Of a stretch of 64,000 bases of DNA, positions 1 through 8,282 are shown piece after piece. A model generated the notes under the pieces. The model ran no database searches, was not told the origin of the DNA, and saw nothing but the letters and a program-made list of their open reading frames with translations. A program made the translations under genes and the position numbers. This stretch comes from Syntrophotalea carbinolica DSM 2380. Its GTDB lineage: Bacteria; Desulfobacterota; Desulfuromonadia; Desulfuromonadales; Syntrophotaleaceae. Positions within the stretch are counted from its first letter, which is position 1. Each line of letters starts with the position of its first letter. The stretch is taken from NCBI RefSeq assembly GCF_000012885.1, contig NC_007498.2:3194001-3258000 (forward strand), in the 5' to 3' direction.

Positions 1-839
1 ATCATGTCCAGAGTGATGTTGGTAAACGGCGTCTGGAAACCGACCCGCGTCGGTACGTTCATGTTGAAAATGAACTCCTGTACGGACTGCTTGACCTCAC
101 GATAGGTAAGTTTGTCGTACCGGATAAACGGCGCCAGCAGTGTGTCGAAATTGGCAAAGGCCTGTGCTCCGGCCGCTTCACCTTGAAGGGTGTAAAAAAA
201 GTTGACGACCTGGCCCAGTGCGGTACGGAAGTGACGCGGCGGACCGCTCTCTATCTTGCCGTAGGCACCGGTAAAACCGCGCATCAGAAGATCGCGCAAA
301 TCCCAGCCGCAGCAATAGACCGACAGGGTGCCGAGATCGTGCACATGAAAATCGGCATTGCGGTGCGCATCGGCGATCTCGCGGGGATAGACCTTGTTGA
401 GCCAGTAATTGCTGGTAATATTGGCCGCGATATGGTTATTGAGCCCCTGCAGCGAATACCCCATATTGGCATTTTCATTGACCCGCCAGTCTTCCTGGGT
501 CAGGTAGGAATCGATGGCGTCGATGGACTCCTGGATAAACTCCTTGGTCTGACGCAAGGATTCGCGCTGGTTACGGTAGAGAATATAGGCCTTGGCGGTT
601 TTGGCATGGCCCTTCTCGATGAGGATTTTTTCCACCAGGTCCTGCACGTTCTCAACCGTCGGCACCCGGCCATCTTTATAAATGACCCCCAGGATACCGC
701 CCACCTCTCTGGCGATCTGATCGGCCTTGTCCATATCGGTGCCACTGACGGCCCGCACGGCTTTTTGAACGGCCAGGGTAATCTTGTCCTGCTCGAACGG
801 CACCAAACGGCCATCTCTTTTACGAATATATTCAATCAT
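1..839 (-). CDS. nrdD: anaerobic ribonucleoside-triphosphate reductase, N-terminal part (runs off left edge)
   Basis: The first 279 codons are present; the gene continues past position 1. The N-terminus (MIEYIRKRDGRLVPFEQDKI) is a typical ATP-cone, the allosteric nucleotide-binding domain of about 90 residues, followed by the start of the class III reductase barrel (VNENANMGYSLQGLN, then HVHDLG). Class III enzymes make dNTPs without oxygen using a glycyl radical set by an NrdG activase. The C-terminal glycyl-radical motif lies outside the window. Two NrdR-like boxes and a DnaA-like box lie directly upstream, so repression by NrdR is likely. Family assignment is firm. Confidence 0.9.
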   Translation of the reverse strand, partial: MIEYIRKRDGRLVPFEQDKITLAVQKAVRAVSGTDMDKADQIAREVGGILGVIYKDGRVPTVENVQDLVEKILIEKGHAKTAKAYILYRNQRESLRQTKEFIQESIDAIDSYLTQEDWRVNENANMGYSLQGLNNHIAANITSNYWLNKVYPREIADAHRNADFHVHDLGTLSVYCCGWDLRDLLMRGFTGAYGKIESGPPRHFRTALGQVVNFFYTLQGEAAGAQAFANFDTLLAPFIRYDKLTYREVKQSVQEFIFNMNVPTRVGFQTPFTNITLDM

Positions 840-912
840 CCGCTACGTCCCTCCACAGTCGATTTGACGTCTGAGAATGTAGCACAGCATTGCGGGGTGT
901 CAAGGCAAAAAG

Positions 913-960
913 ACACAATATCTAGGGAATATTTTTACGGCCATCCCCTACATATTGTGC
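913..960 (-). promoter_or_regulatory. paired NrdR boxes upstream of nrdD
   Basis: Two copies of the NrdR palindrome lie 32 bp apart, start to start. Box 1 is at 913-928 (ACACAATATCTAGGGA). Box 2 is at 945-960 and reads GCACAATATGTAGGGG on the minus strand. About three helical turns between boxes is the usual NrdR arrangement, which allows cooperative binding by the ATP/dATP-sensing repressor. Confidence 0.75.
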
Positions 961-977
961 AAAGAGCATGGAAAGGG

Positions 978-997
978 TGTGGATAAGAAGTGGATAA
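978..997 (-). promoter_or_regulatory. DnaA-box-like pair upstream of nrdD
   Basis: TGTGGATAA at 978-986 is an exact complement of the DnaA box TTATCCACA. A second near match, AGTGGATAA, is at 989-997. The sites lie just upstream of the NrdR boxes. DnaA control of ribonucleotide reductase genes is known for E. coli nrdAB; a role here is inference. Confidence 0.4.
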
Positions 998-1084
998 CAA
1001 TAATCGGGAAAACCGCGGAACAAAGAAAACCCGGCAGAATAACTGGACTCCCGGGCGAGAGCAGAGATGCACCGTTGCGACTGG

Positions 1085-1948
1085 TTAAATTTTCATCAAT
1101 AAAACAGCGGCAACCGCCATGGCAATGCCGATGATATTTCGCAGGTTGGGTCGCTCGCGGTACACCACCGACGAAAGTATGATGGCAATGATAAAGTGCA
1201 AACCGGTCAAGGGCGCGATCACGGCCAACGGTCCGGTTTCCAGCGCCAGCAACAACAGATAAAATCCGACCAGATTCAACGCCCCCATGGACAACCCGAT
1301 GGCCCAGGTCGTAGCGCGCGACGCCGAGGAACTCTCGCGCCACTTGCTGCTGTGCATGGCCAGCGCAGCACCGGCGCTGAAACTGTAGGAAATCGCCATA
1401 AATCCCCACTTATCAGCCTGCAGCGCTGCAAACTTACTGGAAACCGAAGCCACGGTGCCGGCCAGCATGGCAAACAACGCCAACAGCACCCCACGTCGGT
1501 AATTGGCAGCCGGACGCTGCCTGGGAACGTCGCGCCCGCGAGCGCACATGAACACAACGCCCAGCGCCACAGCAACACCCGCCAGCTGCCGCATCTGCAA
1601 TTGGTCATGGAAATAAACCACGGAAAAGACGGCGGCAAACACGGTGCTTAAACGCGTCAGGGAATACCCGATGGCAGCGGTAACGTGCCGGAGGGCTTCC
1701 ATGGTCAAAACGGCACTGCCTAAAAAAGCGAGACCGTTAACCATGCCCCACAACAGCATGGCAGCGTTTGGCCCCCCTGTGTCGGCACCGCCCAGAAACA
1801 GCAGCCAGCTGACGGCGGCGACCATACTCATAAAAATCAGACTGGTCAGCGCCGTATTGCAACCGCGCTCCGCGGACACCTTATAAAAAAAGCGCTGCAG
1901 GCCAAGAAACAAAAGGGCCAGCAACGCCTGAAAAAACCATGGGGTCAT
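1085..1948 (-). CDS. EamA-family (drug/metabolite superfamily) transporter
   Basis: This 287-residue protein is almost entirely hydrophobic, with about ten membrane segments in two repeated halves, as in EamA/DMT exporters. The first half ends with ALRHVTAAIGYSLTRLSTVF and the second repeats the pattern with ALETGPLAVIAPLTGLHFII. It probably moves a small metabolite across the inner membrane; the substrate cannot be told. It lies between the Nudix gene and nrdD on the same strand, but strong hairpins upstream and the nrdD control region downstream suggest its own transcript. Confidence 0.75.
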   Translation of the reverse strand: MTPWFFQALLALLFLGLQRFFYKVSAERGCNTALTSLIFMSMVAAVSWLLFLGGADTGGPNAAMLLWGMVNGLAFLGSAVLTMEALRHVTAAIGYSLTRLSTVFAAVFSVVYFHDQLQMRQLAGVAVALGVVFMCARGRDVPRQRPAANYRRGVLLALFAMLAGTVASVSSKFAALQADKWGFMAISYSFSAGAALAMHSSKWRESSSASRATTWAIGLSMGALNLVGFYLLLLALETGPLAVIAPLTGLHFIIAIILSSVVYRERPNLRNIIGIAMAVAAVLLMKI

Positions 1949-1991
1949 CGTGTATCCCCTGCCGGTGCGGCGACATACCTGCCGGGATCAG

Positions 1992-2024
1992 TCCGGGCAG
2001 GCACCGGCACGGTGCCCGCCCGGA
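1992..2024 (-). terminator. strong GC-rich hairpin between Nudix and EamA genes
   Basis: The arms TCCGGGC-A-GGCACCG and CGGTGCC-C-GCCCGGA pair over 14 bp with one mismatch around a 3-nt loop. There is no following T tract, so it may act as an mRNA end, a processing signal or a 5'-leader hairpin. Confidence 0.35.
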
Positions 2025-2043
2025 CGTGACATAAAAGGTTTAT

Positions 2044-2074
2044 CTAGTTTTCATCCGGAGCTTCCGGATGCACA
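2044..2074 (-). repeat. short palindromic repeat 3' of Nudix gene
   Basis: A perfect hairpin (CATCCGGA, 3-nt loop, TCCGGATG) at 2052-2070 is framed by GTGTGC and by AAAACTAG on the minus strand. Sixteen bases at 2044-2059 recur exactly at 22673-22688, which is also just 3' of a gene. Confidence 0.5.
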
Positions 2075-2977
2075 CTATCTATAATAACTGCGAAGCATCG
2101 CCAGCATTTTTTTCGGCAACGCCTCCGGCTCATCCCGCATCATCTGCGCAAGCGCGGACACAACAAAGTAACCGTGCCCGGCATACAGTTTCTGCAGGCT
2201 GCGCTCGGTAAGAGGCAACCAGTGCACGGTGCGGGCATCGCTGCCGGCTTGCGGCTCCAGGTCGGCGGCTTCCTTGGTATCCAGATGCAGATGGCGAACG
2301 GTCGTCTCGATCCAGGCATGATCCGTGGTGCGCGGATCATCCACAAAGCCGCGATAAACCAGCCGTCCGCGACTCATATCGAGATTCACGCCGGTTTCTT
2401 CGGACAATTCCCGTGTCAAGGTACGGCTGACTTCCTCGCCGGCATCGACCATGCCACCGGGAATGGCCCAAAGACCGTTGTCCTGGCGCTGCACGGCCAG
2501 CATTTCAACATCGCCGAATTTATCGTTAATCCGCGTAACGATGGGATCGGCCGCATAGTTTGGCCCCCATTTGCCCAGCAGACCACGACCGGCGATGCCG
2601 GTGCGCCCCCGCGGATTGAGAGGACGTCCGGCATCATCGAACTTCACCGGGCCTTCGAAACTCTCGGTGGGCAACGCCCCGACAGCTGCGATATCCTCCG
2701 GATCGGCCCAACCGCCCGCTTTACGGGTGCGATCGTTCTCCAGAACCTCGGGCGCGACGTAATAGGGCGGCTCGTATTCCGGATAATCCGTACCCCACTC
2801 GACCTGGGTGTCGGCCACCTTGATCCGACGGGGATAGCCGTCCGCCCACTCAAATCGCGACCGCCAGGGCTCCACATACACGTGCAGATCTCCCGCCAGC
2901 CAATCGCGACTCTCCTCGGTTCCTCCGGTGGCAAACACCGAAGGTTTTCCGCCCGTACATTTCGTCTTTTTATCCAT
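2075..2977 (-). CDS. NUDT9-type ADP-ribose pyrophosphatase (Nudix hydrolase)
   Basis: This 300-residue protein carries an intact Nudix box at residues 175-197 (G-x5-E-x7-REL-x-EE-x-GV), the magnesium site that cleaves nucleoside diphosphates linked to another group. The segment before it (PLNPRGRTGIAGRGLLGKWG, then NYAADPIVTR, then WAIPGGMVD) closely matches human NUDT9 as I remember it, which splits ADP-ribose to AMP and ribose-5-phosphate. YRGFVDDPRTTDHAWIETT after the box also fits. The N-terminal 110 residues correspond to the NUDT9 accessory domain. No signal peptide is seen, so it should be cytoplasmic. ADP-ribose is the likely substrate, by homology. Confidence 0.8.
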   Translation of the reverse strand: MDKKTKCTGGKPSVFATGGTEESRDWLAGDLHVYVEPWRSRFEWADGYPRRIKVADTQVEWGTDYPEYEPPYYVAPEVLENDRTRKAGGWADPEDIAAVGALPTESFEGPVKFDDAGRPLNPRGRTGIAGRGLLGKWGPNYAADPIVTRINDKFGDVEMLAVQRQDNGLWAIPGGMVDAGEEVSRTLTRELSEETGVNLDMSRGRLVYRGFVDDPRTTDHAWIETTVRHLHLDTKEAADLEPQAGSDARTVHWLPLTERSLQKLYAGHGYFVVSALAQMMRDEPEALPKKMLAMLRSYYR

Positions 2978-3021
2978 AGAAGCTCTCCCGATATCTGCCC
3001 AGTGCCCGGCAGATCGTCTGT

Positions 3022-3372
3022 TTATCCCAGGGCCGCCATTATTTTAGCAATATCCGCCTCGTCGGGAACCCACAAAAACTCATTATGATAATCCCGGCCG
3101 AGATCCTTGTCGGTATGACGGGTGGCCGCGGCCAATTTTTCCTCGTCCACGAACCCTTCATCATCAAAATATACGTACTGACCGTAAATTTCCTCCACCG
3201 TCGGCGGCTGTTCCCCCTGCCGCAAAAGCATGGCCCCGGCCAGCTTGATGCATTGCCCCTTGTATTCGGTCAATGGCTCCCGATGCTCGGCAGCAGCGTC
3301 AAAACGCTTTTTATCCAGAGGAAATACCTTGCCCTCGTCATCAAATACGAATAATCGGATATCAATCTCCAT
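3022..3372 (-). CDS. small acidic protein of unknown function
   Basis: This protein has 116 residues when started at MEIDIRLFVFDDEG, where AGGGAGA sits a good distance upstream. An upstream in-frame start would add 24 residues but has no ribosome site. The protein is acidic and soluble with no membrane segment or recognisable catalytic motif; YVYFDDEGFVDEEKLAAA is typical of its composition. I do not recognise the family. It precedes the Nudix gene on the same strand with a 44-bp gap, so the two may be co-transcribed. Confidence 0.65.
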   Translation of the reverse strand: MEIDIRLFVFDDEGKVFPLDKKRFDAAAEHREPLTEYKGQCIKLAGAMLLRQGEQPPTVEEIYGQYVYFDDEGFVDEEKLAAATRHTDKDLGRDYHNEFLWVPDEADIAKIMAALG

Positions 3373-3753
3373 GGCGAATCTCCCTAGCAAGACATAGACA
3401 TACCCAATACGCCACCGAAGCCACCGGCCTGGAGGCAAAAACATTCTTTTGTACCTGTTAAGGTTGAAAAAATAACAGGATTAGAGCTGGCATGCAATTC
3501 AAAATCCCCAAGCGGACATGTAACGTGGCAGCGTTGAAAACCATAGAAGATTCAAGCCATGATCCCACCCTTTGCCCTCACCGCCAACGTTCCGGGCAGC
3601 TTCGCAGCAGAGCACGCTTCACGAGCATCACACCACGATACATGCACACCGCCAAGCAACAGCGACCATGCATGCCATACAAAAAGCGGGACCAAGGCAT
3701 GACAAACACCTCAGGTCCCGCTTTTCATTCTACCTGGTCCTGCCTGAAGATAT
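3373..3753. other. intergenic stretch, no convincing gene
   Basis: These 381 bases separate the small acidic protein from the zinc-ribbon protein. Open frames here lack ribosome sites and coding character. The only clear structure is the hairpin terminator at 3678-3726. The rest presumably holds the promoter of the minus-strand gene that starts at 3372. Confidence 0.5.
3678..3726 (-). terminator. terminator of the zinc-ribbon protein gene
   Basis: AAAAGCGGGACC and GGTCCCGCTTTT form a perfect stem with a loop of about 18 nt. On the minus strand it is followed by a T-rich stretch, 30-75 bases after the stop codon of the gene at 3754-5052. Its symmetry means it could work on both strands. Confidence 0.65.
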
Positions 3754-5052
3754 TCAGGGAAGGACGGCAGCCGATCGGCAGGCAGGACAACGCATCCGCT
3801 TGCCTGAAAGGCGCTTGGGATAAGCGATCTTGCGCCCGCATTCCCGGCAACGCGCTACGCCCACATCTGGCTTATCGGGATTACCCGGCAACGGTTCCAG
3901 ACCGGGAATCGATGGGGACGGGGACGGCGGGGTTGCAGCGGCCTCAACGGGTTGCGGCGGCACTTCGGACGAGGCCTCCAAGGGGCCGACGCTTGGCGGG
4001 TGCACAGTGTCGGAGGAATCAGCAAACACCTCGTCTTGCGGCGCTTCGGCAACTTCCGGCTCGTCCGTGGCGGCAGGGGGAAAGATATCCCGAGACTGTT
4101 CATTCGTCGCTGTTGCTTCAAAATCCTGGCCTTCATCACCGTCTGATAGCGCGGTCTCAGGCTCCTCAGTCGTATCAGGGGCACTAAATTGGAAAGCATC
4201 GGCGACCGGCTCTGTTTCCGATTCGGCCGGTTGTTCAGCTCCGCCTTGCTCCTCCATTTCCGGCACAACGGTCTCTTCCGCGTGCTCGTCCGCATCGGTT
4301 GGCGGCTCGGCCACAGCGTCGCCGCCGCCGAACAGAAAATCACCGGAATCCTCTGGCATATCCGCTGCGTCCTGCGATTGTTCCGCCAACCAGCTATCCT
4401 CGTCCTGCATGGGGAAGCCGTCATCTTCGGTCTGTGCAGTATCGTCCGGCACGGGTACCTCGAAGCCAAAGCTCTCATCATCAAGCCCTGCCTGCGTCTC
4501 ATCGACACCTGGCAGTTCATCATCCACGACCTCGCCCGCCCCATCCAGGGCATCCGGCGGCAGGTCATCTCCGATCGCCTCGAACACATCGTCGGATGAC
4601 TCCGGCGTTGCAAATGCAAAACTTTCAAAGGCAGGTTCGGGCTCGCTGTCAGCGGCATCCGCCAGATCGGTCACCAGAGGCTCCTCCGGTTCCGATGCAG
4701 CCTCCACTTCGCTTTCCTTTAAACCGGTATCAACATCGGCGGTTACCGATGCCGGAACTACCGCAGCGTCGCTCACGGAAGATTCCGGCTCCAGCGCCAT
4801 ATCATCGGCAGCGAAAACCTCCTCCGAAACAGGCGTTGGTTGCACCTCAACCATCTGCCGCGCAGCGTCCAATCGCGCGCCAAGAATATCCATCGCTTCA
4901 CGAAGTTCGGAGAAGTCTCTCTGGGTGTTTGTCGCCAGCTTGCCAATCCGGCGATAAACCAGCACCAGCAGCAACACCAGTATGCAGCCGACAATGATGG
5001 ACCAACCTTGCGGCCCACTGAGCACATTCAAAATATCCTGCGGGATCATCAT
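3754..5052 (-). CDS. membrane-anchored acidic protein with C-terminal zinc ribbon
   Basis: This 432-residue protein has three clear parts. Residues 15-35 are one membrane helix (WSIIVGCILVLLLVLVYR) followed by a short coiled stretch (FSELREAMDILGARLDAAR). Residues of about 70-390 are low-complexity and very rich in E, D, P, A and S, and are surely disordered. The last 35 residues hold a four-cysteine zinc ribbon (CRECGRKIAYPKRLSGKRM, then CPAC). AGGAGG upstream supports the start; the second Met is equally possible. The zinc ribbon faces the cytoplasm if the N-terminus is outside. Function unknown; a scaffold or nucleic-acid contact is only a guess. Confidence 0.75.
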   Translation of the reverse strand: MMIPQDILNVLSGPQGWSIIVGCILVLLLVLVYRRIGKLATNTQRDFSELREAMDILGARLDAARQMVEVQPTPVSEEVFAADDMALEPESSVSDAAVVPASVTADVDTGLKESEVEAASEPEEPLVTDLADAADSEPEPAFESFAFATPESSDDVFEAIGDDLPPDALDGAGEVVDDELPGVDETQAGLDDESFGFEVPVPDDTAQTEDDGFPMQDEDSWLAEQSQDAADMPEDSGDFLFGGGDAVAEPPTDADEHAEETVVPEMEEQGGAEQPAESETEPVADAFQFSAPDTTEEPETALSDGDEGQDFEATATNEQSRDIFPPAATDEPEVAEAPQDEVFADSSDTVHPPSVGPLEASSEVPPQPVEAAATPPSPSPSIPGLEPLPGNPDKPDVGVARCRECGRKIAYPKRLSGKRMRCPACRSAAVLP

Positions 5053-5118
5053 CCGTCCTCCTTGACACCTAAACCTTCAACACTGAATCTTCGAAAATGT
5101 TATCCCCATCCGGCAGGG

Positions 5119-6330
5119 CTATTGCTTATCCGCCACCAGAATAAAAACCGGATGGAACGCTTCGAACATCTTATAATCGGTGGTAGGCGAAGTTCGTGCG
5201 ATATTAACACTGGTCACTTCCACCGCATAACCGGCATTTTCCAAAAACTCACTGGTAGCTGCCAGCGTATCCAGGGTAATGGCATTGACCACTACGCGAC
5301 CGCCCACAGCCAGACGTTGATCGACGACCTCCAGAATACTCCACAGGCTGCCGCCCGAACCGCCGATAAACACACGATCGGGATCCGGCAGCAATTCGAG
5401 GCAGGCAGGCGCTTCGCCCTCGACCACAGTCACGTGCCGGGACTGAAACTTGCGCAGATTATCCCGAATAAAATCCTGGTATTGCTCATTGTGTTCAATG
5501 GCAAAGATCCGGCCGTTGGGCATCAAATGGTCCGCTTCAATACTCACCGAGCCCGAGCCCGCACCGATATCCCATAACACCATGTCGTGGCAAAGCCGCA
5601 ACTTGGCCAGAGTTATGGCGCGCACCTCTTCCCGCGTGATCTGTTTTTTAATGGCGCTGAAGGCATCGTCGGGGATGCCAAGAACTGTTCGCGACGCTTC
5701 GGCGAAGGCTTCGTATTGTTTAACCAGCACCAGGACGTTGAGCGGTGCAGCCGGTTCGTCAAGCAGGCCGCGGACATCGGTCCGGACGATGCGCTCTTCA
5801 TCGGTGCCGAGGTTTTCGCACAAATACGCAGCATATCCCTCACGACCGCGACGGATCATTTGGCGGGCGATACTCCCGGGCGTATTCTGGGCATCGGTAA
5901 GCACCGCAGCCTTGTCGTTGGCAACAATGCGATCGACCACGTCTTCCGCCGCACGTCCCTTGCACGAAAAAAACACCGCATCATCCCAGGGGATGCCAAG
6001 TTTGGCAAAAGCATACTGAACGGAACTGACATTAGGGACGAATTCCAGTTCGTCTTCGCGAAAATTGCGCAGCAGCTGTCGCCCGATGCCGAAAAACAGG
6101 GGATCTCCCGAGGCCAGCACAACAGCGTTGCCCAGGGCTGACTTGAGCCGGTTGACCACATCGGAGAAATTCTGATCGATATGGACTTTCTCTCCGGGAA
6201 ATTCAGGGAACAATTCGAGTTGCTTGGGTCGCCCGAATAAAATGTCCGCCTGCATGACAAGATCCAGGGCTCTGCGACTGAACCCCTCTTGCCCTTCGAC
6301 TCCGGCTCCGATTACATAGATCTTTTTCAT
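5119..6330 (-). CDS. cobL: precorrin-6Y C5,15-methyltransferase (decarboxylating), CbiE-CbiT fusion
   Basis: This 403-residue enzyme is started at MKKIYVIGAG, with GGAG 10 nt upstream; the frame stays open further 5'. The N-terminal half is a CbiE-type tetrapyrrole methylase (VIGAGVEG, LASGDPLFFGIGR). The C-terminal half is CbiT, an SAM methyltransferase (ITREEVRAITLAKLRL, then DIGAGSGSVSIEAD; later FIGGSGG). Together they methylate C5 and C15 and decarboxylate the acetate side chain during cobalamin synthesis. A promoter-like element is present at 6509-6537, and cbiX and a cobC-like gene lie just upstream on the same strand. Confidence 0.92.
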   Translation of the reverse strand: MKKIYVIGAGVEGQEGFSRRALDLVMQADILFGRPKQLELFPEFPGEKVHIDQNFSDVVNRLKSALGNAVVLASGDPLFFGIGRQLLRNFREDELEFVPNVSSVQYAFAKLGIPWDDAVFFSCKGRAAEDVVDRIVANDKAAVLTDAQNTPGSIARQMIRRGREGYAAYLCENLGTDEERIVRTDVRGLLDEPAAPLNVLVLVKQYEAFAEASRTVLGIPDDAFSAIKKQITREEVRAITLAKLRLCHDMVLWDIGAGSGSVSIEADHLMPNGRIFAIEHNEQYQDFIRDNLRKFQSRHVTVVEGEAPACLELLPDPDRVFIGGSGGSLWSILEVVDQRLAVGGRVVVNAITLDTLAATSEFLENAGYAVEVTSVNIARTSPTTDYKMFEAFHPVFILVADKQ

Positions 6331-6508
6331 GCCTGCCATTCTCCAACGCCGCCTGCCACACCGCCCGACGACAACAGAAATCCGCCGGACTGCCGTTCGC
6401 ATCATTGGCTGCGGATAGCGAACGGTTTGGCGACTTAATTCACAACTAAAAAAGCAACCCAGGGCGTGCGCAACGCTCGCCTGAACATCCCAAGGAAGAT
6501 ACTACCAC

Positions 6509-6537
6509 ACTCTAGCTGCCACACCGCTCTTCGTCAA
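6509..6537 (-). promoter_or_regulatory. putative sigma-70 promoter for cobL
   Basis: On the minus strand TTGACG is followed after 17 bp by TAGAGT. The site lies in the 235-bp gap between cbiX and cobL. I looked for the conserved parts of a cobalamin riboswitch in this gap and did not find them. Confidence 0.45.
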
Positions 6538-6565
6538 GGAGAACAAAAGCCTGATTCAACAAGGA

Positions 6566-6979
6566 TTATCGGCCGTTTCCCTCTCCTGTAAAGTCCCGCC
6601 GGCAGGCCCTTTCAAGACCATCCGAAAACAGTTTGCAAAGCACATCTCCGATCGCGGGATGGGCACCGAAAAAATCGGTCTGAACGATCTGCAGCGCAGG
6701 ATAGCGATGACGGGCTTTTTCGAGTTCCCCGGGCAGGTCGACGGTCACATGCACCCCGGCCGACAAAAAGAACGGAATCACCACCAGCTGCCGCACACCT
6801 GCAGTATAAAAACTATCGATGGCCGCAGCGACCCGCGGAGCGCCATGGGCAAGAAATGCCACCGCGACTCTGGTGTCAAGACGCTGGCGCAACCGGTCGG
6901 CCAGCACCTGCAGCATATCACCGGTTTGTGCATGTCGCGTTCCATGCCCCACGATGAGCAGAGATGGTTTGTCCCTCAT
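6566..6979 (-). CDS. cbiX: sirohydrochlorin cobaltochelatase, short CbiX type
   Basis: At 137 residues this matches the short, homodimeric CbiX chelatases. The metal-binding histidines are visible in LLIVGHGTR near the N-terminus and in FFLSAGVHVTVDLP in the middle. The enzyme inserts cobalt (or iron, as SirB) into sirohydrochlorin. I prefer the ATG at 6979, preceded by GAGGTGAGG. An ATG at 6994 overlaps the stop of the upstream cobC-like gene by 8 bases but lacks a ribosome site. Either way the two genes are translationally close. Confidence 0.85.
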   Translation of the reverse strand: MRDKPSLLIVGHGTRHAQTGDMLQVLADRLRQRLDTRVAVAFLAHGAPRVAAAIDSFYTAGVRQLVVIPFFLSAGVHVTVDLPGELEKARHRYPALQIVQTDFFGAHPAIGDVLCKLFSDGLERACRRDFTGEGNGR

Positions 6980-6986
6980 CCTCACC

Positions 6987-7628
6987 TCAACCATTCAAAA
7001 GGTGTACCGTGCTGGTGCCATCTTCGAAATAGTCGATGATATTTAGGCAGCCATAAGACTGTTCAATCCGGAACACCGACTGCAGGGGAGCGCCCAGGGC
7101 ATCGAGCAGGATGACCCGGTTAACGGCACCATGACCGACCACCAGCACATCGCCATGCGCATGGGGGCTGAGCAAATCTTTGAGGGCCGGCAATACCCGG
7201 CGGGAGAGATCCTGAAAACTTTCACCGTCAGGCACCCGGTAATGCACGATATCGTTGAGGCGGGCTTGCCACTGTTGGGGAAAACGCTCTTGCAACTCCG
7301 CCCAGGTGATGCCCTGCCACCGGCCAATATGCAATTCGCGCAAGGCCGGTATGGGTAACGGCTCCAGGCCGTGAGGTTCGCCGAGGAGCTTGGCGCCTTC
7401 GAAGCATCGGCTCAGATCGCTGCTGTACACGGCCTGCAGAGGACATTCCTGCAGACGGCTCTTAAGCGAACGATACTGTTCCCATCCCAGAGCAGTCAAT
7501 GCCACATCCGCCTGGCCATTGTAACGACGCTGGCCAAAGCCTTCCACCTGTCCATGCCGCACCAGATACAATCGGGTGCGTCCCGAACGGGCGGTTTTTT
7601 GCTTGTCATCCTTTACTAATGGCCTCAT
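6987..7628 (-). CDS. cobC: histidine phosphatase, probable alpha-ribazole phosphatase
   Basis: This 213-residue protein is of the phosphoglycerate-mutase-like superfamily. LYLVRHGQ near residue 25 holds the phosphorylated histidine, and the second catalytic histidine is in VVGHGAVNRV. SSDLSRCFEGA is the usual middle motif. Its position before cbiX and cobL points to alpha-ribazole-5'-phosphate phosphatase, which finishes the lower ligand of cobalamin. A broader sugar-phosphate phosphatase cannot be excluded from sequence alone. The gap to engB upstream is only 15 bases. Confidence 0.75.
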   Translation of the reverse strand: MRPLVKDDKQKTARSGRTRLYLVRHGQVEGFGQRRYNGQADVALTALGWEQYRSLKSRLQECPLQAVYSSDLSRCFEGAKLLGEPHGLEPLPIPALRELHIGRWQGITWAELQERFPQQWQARLNDIVHYRVPDGESFQDLSRRVLPALKDLLSPHAHGDVLVVGHGAVNRVILLDALGAPLQSVFRIEQSYGCLNIIDYFEDGTSTVHLLNG

Positions 7629-7643
7629 GTAGCCAACCCTATT

Positions 7644-8282
7644 TTATTCAGATTCGGGCACATCGATGCCGAATTCGTCCTCAACATCGGACAAGGCAAC
7701 GTCCAGGCGTTGCAGTATATCCTCCCGCCCTTCCCGCGTAAGTGCGGAAAAAAACGAAAAAGCCTCCTGCGGCAACCCGGTCGCCTCGAGGATCGGCCGG
7801 ATCTGGGCGCGGCGCCGGTTTTTGGTGACTTTATCGACCTTGGTGATAACGGGGATGGTCGGGATATTCAGTTCTTCCAGCCAATCGAGCAATTGCAGCT
7901 CTTCATCTCGAGGTTCACGGCGGATATCGAAAAGCAGGACGACAGCTTTCAGATTGGTGCGTTCCTCCAGATACGTACGGGTCATCCGGCCCCAGGCCTT
8001 TTTTACCGAAACCGGAACCTTGGCAAAACCGAAACCGGGGAGATCGACCAGCATAAAATGTTGGTTAACCTCAAAAAAGTTCAACAATTGGGTTCGGCCG
8101 GGGGTGGACGAAGTGCGCACCAGGCCACGACGATTGACCAGCACATTGATCAACGAACTTTTGCCGACATTACTGCGACCGGCAAACGCAACTTCGGGAA
8201 GGTCCCCCGGAGGATACCCCACAGGCTTGGCAGCACTCTTGATAAATTCAGCGGATTTAATCTGCAATCTCAAACACTCCAT
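7644..8282 (-). CDS. engB: ribosome-biogenesis GTP-binding protein EngB/YihA
   Basis: This 212-residue GTPase has the P-loop GRSNVGKS at residues 35-42, DLPGFGFAK (G3), TKVDK (G4) and SA near the end (G5). EngB helps assemble the large ribosomal subunit. The start shown is ATG at 8282. A TTG five codons later (giving LQIKSAEFIKSA, closer to the family norm) has GGAG 9 nt upstream and may be the real start. The gene heads a tight run with the cobalamin genes, an unusual partnership that may be only chance. Confidence 0.93.
   Translation of the reverse strand: MECLRLQIKSAEFIKSAAKPVGYPPGDLPEVAFAGRSNVGKSSLINVLVNRRGLVRTSSTPGRTQLLNFFEVNQHFMLVDLPGFGFAKVPVSVKKAWGRMTRTYLEERTNLKAVVLLFDIRREPRDEELQLLDWLEELNIPTIPVITKVDKVTKNRRRAQIRPILEATGLPQEAFSFFSALTREGREDILQRLDVALSDVEDEFGIDVPESE

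Noticed and set aside
3492-4187. A 231-residue plus-strand frame starting in the 3.4-3.75 kb gap
   Set aside because: Most of it is antisense to the zinc-ribbon protein, and the intergenic part has no ribosome site or coding character.
3830-4957. A 375-residue frame on the plus strand, rich in Ser, Ala and Gly
   Set aside because: It is the antisense of the acidic low-complexity region of the gene at 3754-5052. The composition follows from the repeat of acidic codons, and there is no ribosome site or domain.
6331-6565. Possible cobalamin riboswitch before cobL
   Set aside because: I looked for the conserved B12-box and core segments on the minus strand and did not find them; only a promoter-like element is present.
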